Source of the DNA: Spirochaetaceae bacterium
Lineage (GTDB): Bacteria; Spirochaetota; Spirochaetia; Treponematales; Breznakiellaceae
DNA length: 5,661 bases
Assembly (NCBI GenBank): GCA_031256815.1
Contig: JAIRPU010000064.1
Location: 1-5,661, forward strand
Direction of reading: 5' to 3'
Of the stretch, positions 5,511 through 5,661 are shown in pieces. Made by a program: the position numbers and the translations under genes. Each line of letters starts with the position of its first letter. The first letter of the stretch is position 1. The notes below the pieces were generated by a model. That model was given only the letters and a program-made list of their open reading frames with translations, was not told where the DNA came from and did no database searches.

Positions 5511-5540
5511 TGCAGGCCGCGGAACACAACGGCGGCCGCA
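5511..5540. repeat. Weak bulged inverted repeat
   Basis: GGCCGC (5515-5520) pairs with GCGGCC (5532-5537), and TGC (5511-5513) with GCA (5538-5540), with A5514 bulged. It is probably part of the general palindromic background. Confidence 0.4.
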
Positions 5541-5574
5541 GGCACACCCACCGGCACACCGCCAGACAAACCGG

Positions 5575-5661
5575 CCCCCCCCCCCCCGGCGGGGCGTGCC
5601 GCGGGCGCGGGGGCGGGGGGGGGCAGATTATTGGGGCGGGACGGGAAGAGGGGATTTTGTG
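5575..5661. other. C13/G9 homopolymer tail with G-quadruplex potential
   Basis: Thirteen C at 5575-5587 are followed by G runs at 5603-5605, 5609-5613, 5615-5623 (nine G), 5633-5636, 5638-5640, 5643-5645 and 5650-5653. The spacing of the first three runs allows a G-quadruplex on the + strand, since the nine-G run can supply two tracts. Long C and G runs at the edge of the window are also typical of low-quality contig ends, so the exact sequence should be treated with care. Confidence 0.5.

Larger units (their letters stand above)
5034..5661. other. Gene-free palindrome-rich intergenic region
   Basis: No credible gene is seen in these 628 nt. Open frames on both strands follow the repeats, lack ribosome binding sites, and give Arg/Ala-rich low-complexity products. 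The region is much richer in GC than the genes apart from an AT-rich island at about 5245-5317. It contains at least eight separate inverted repeats, listed individually, and ends in long C and G runs. Confidence 0.8.

Noticed and set aside
5030..5569. 179-codon minus-strand open frame over the palindromic region
   Set aside because: It consists of repeat-derived Arg/Ala/Ser-rich segments and is open because of high GC and lack of stop codons in the repeats; no start signal or known motif is seen.
1..5661. CRISPR array, toxin-antitoxin pair or defence island
   Set aside because: The only regular repeats are two 84-bp palindromic units with no spacers, and the genes present are housekeeping or envelope types.

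Overview
The window looks like a piece of a bacterial chromosome of mid GC content. The best guess is a gut-type spirochaete of the Treponema group; no marker proves this. The guess rests on a type III glutamine synthetase, a sigma-54-type promoter, a periplasmic beta-propeller/HEAT protein next to an SpsF-like cytidylyltransferase, tRNA genes with no encoded CCA, and a GC-rich palindromic repeat cluster.

Layout, left to right. (1) Bases 1-118 are the right end of an insertion sequence: the last 33 codons of an IS3-type transposase and a probable terminal inverted repeat ending TGTACA. (2) Seven bases further on is a perfect-consensus sigma-70 promoter (TTGACA, 18 bp, TATAAT at 125-154). It drives two tandem tRNA genes, tRNA-Thr(TGT) at 212-284 and tRNA-Tyr(GTA) at 295-376. 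(3) A 147-nt spacer (377-523) holds a weaker promoter candidate and a structured leader. (4) A two-gene operon follows. An SpsF/CTP_transf_3-type nucleotidyltransferase (524-1207) overlaps by 13 nt an exported protein (1195-2841) made of an apparent eight-bladed PQQ-like propeller and a C-terminal HEAT-type helical domain. (5) A 71-nt intergenic region carries a near-perfect sigma-54 (-24/-12) promoter and a strong ribosome binding site for glnN, a complete 706-aa type III glutamine synthetase (2913-5033). (6) The last 628 nt (5034-5661) hold no credible gene. They are a dense patchwork of palindromes: two tandem 84-bp units and a third partial copy, an AT-rich hairpin that is the best terminator candidate, several other hairpins, and a C13/G9 tail that may form a G-quadruplex or be poor sequence.

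How the parts relate. The tRNA unit, the spsF-like/propeller operon and glnN each seem to have their own promoter. The sigma-54 site suggests that glutamine synthesis is under nitrogen-type control, separate from the surface or envelope operon upstream. The most unusual parts are the sigma-54 promoter on a type III glutamine synthetase, the frame-preserving palindromic repeat, and the IS end sitting against the tRNA promoter.
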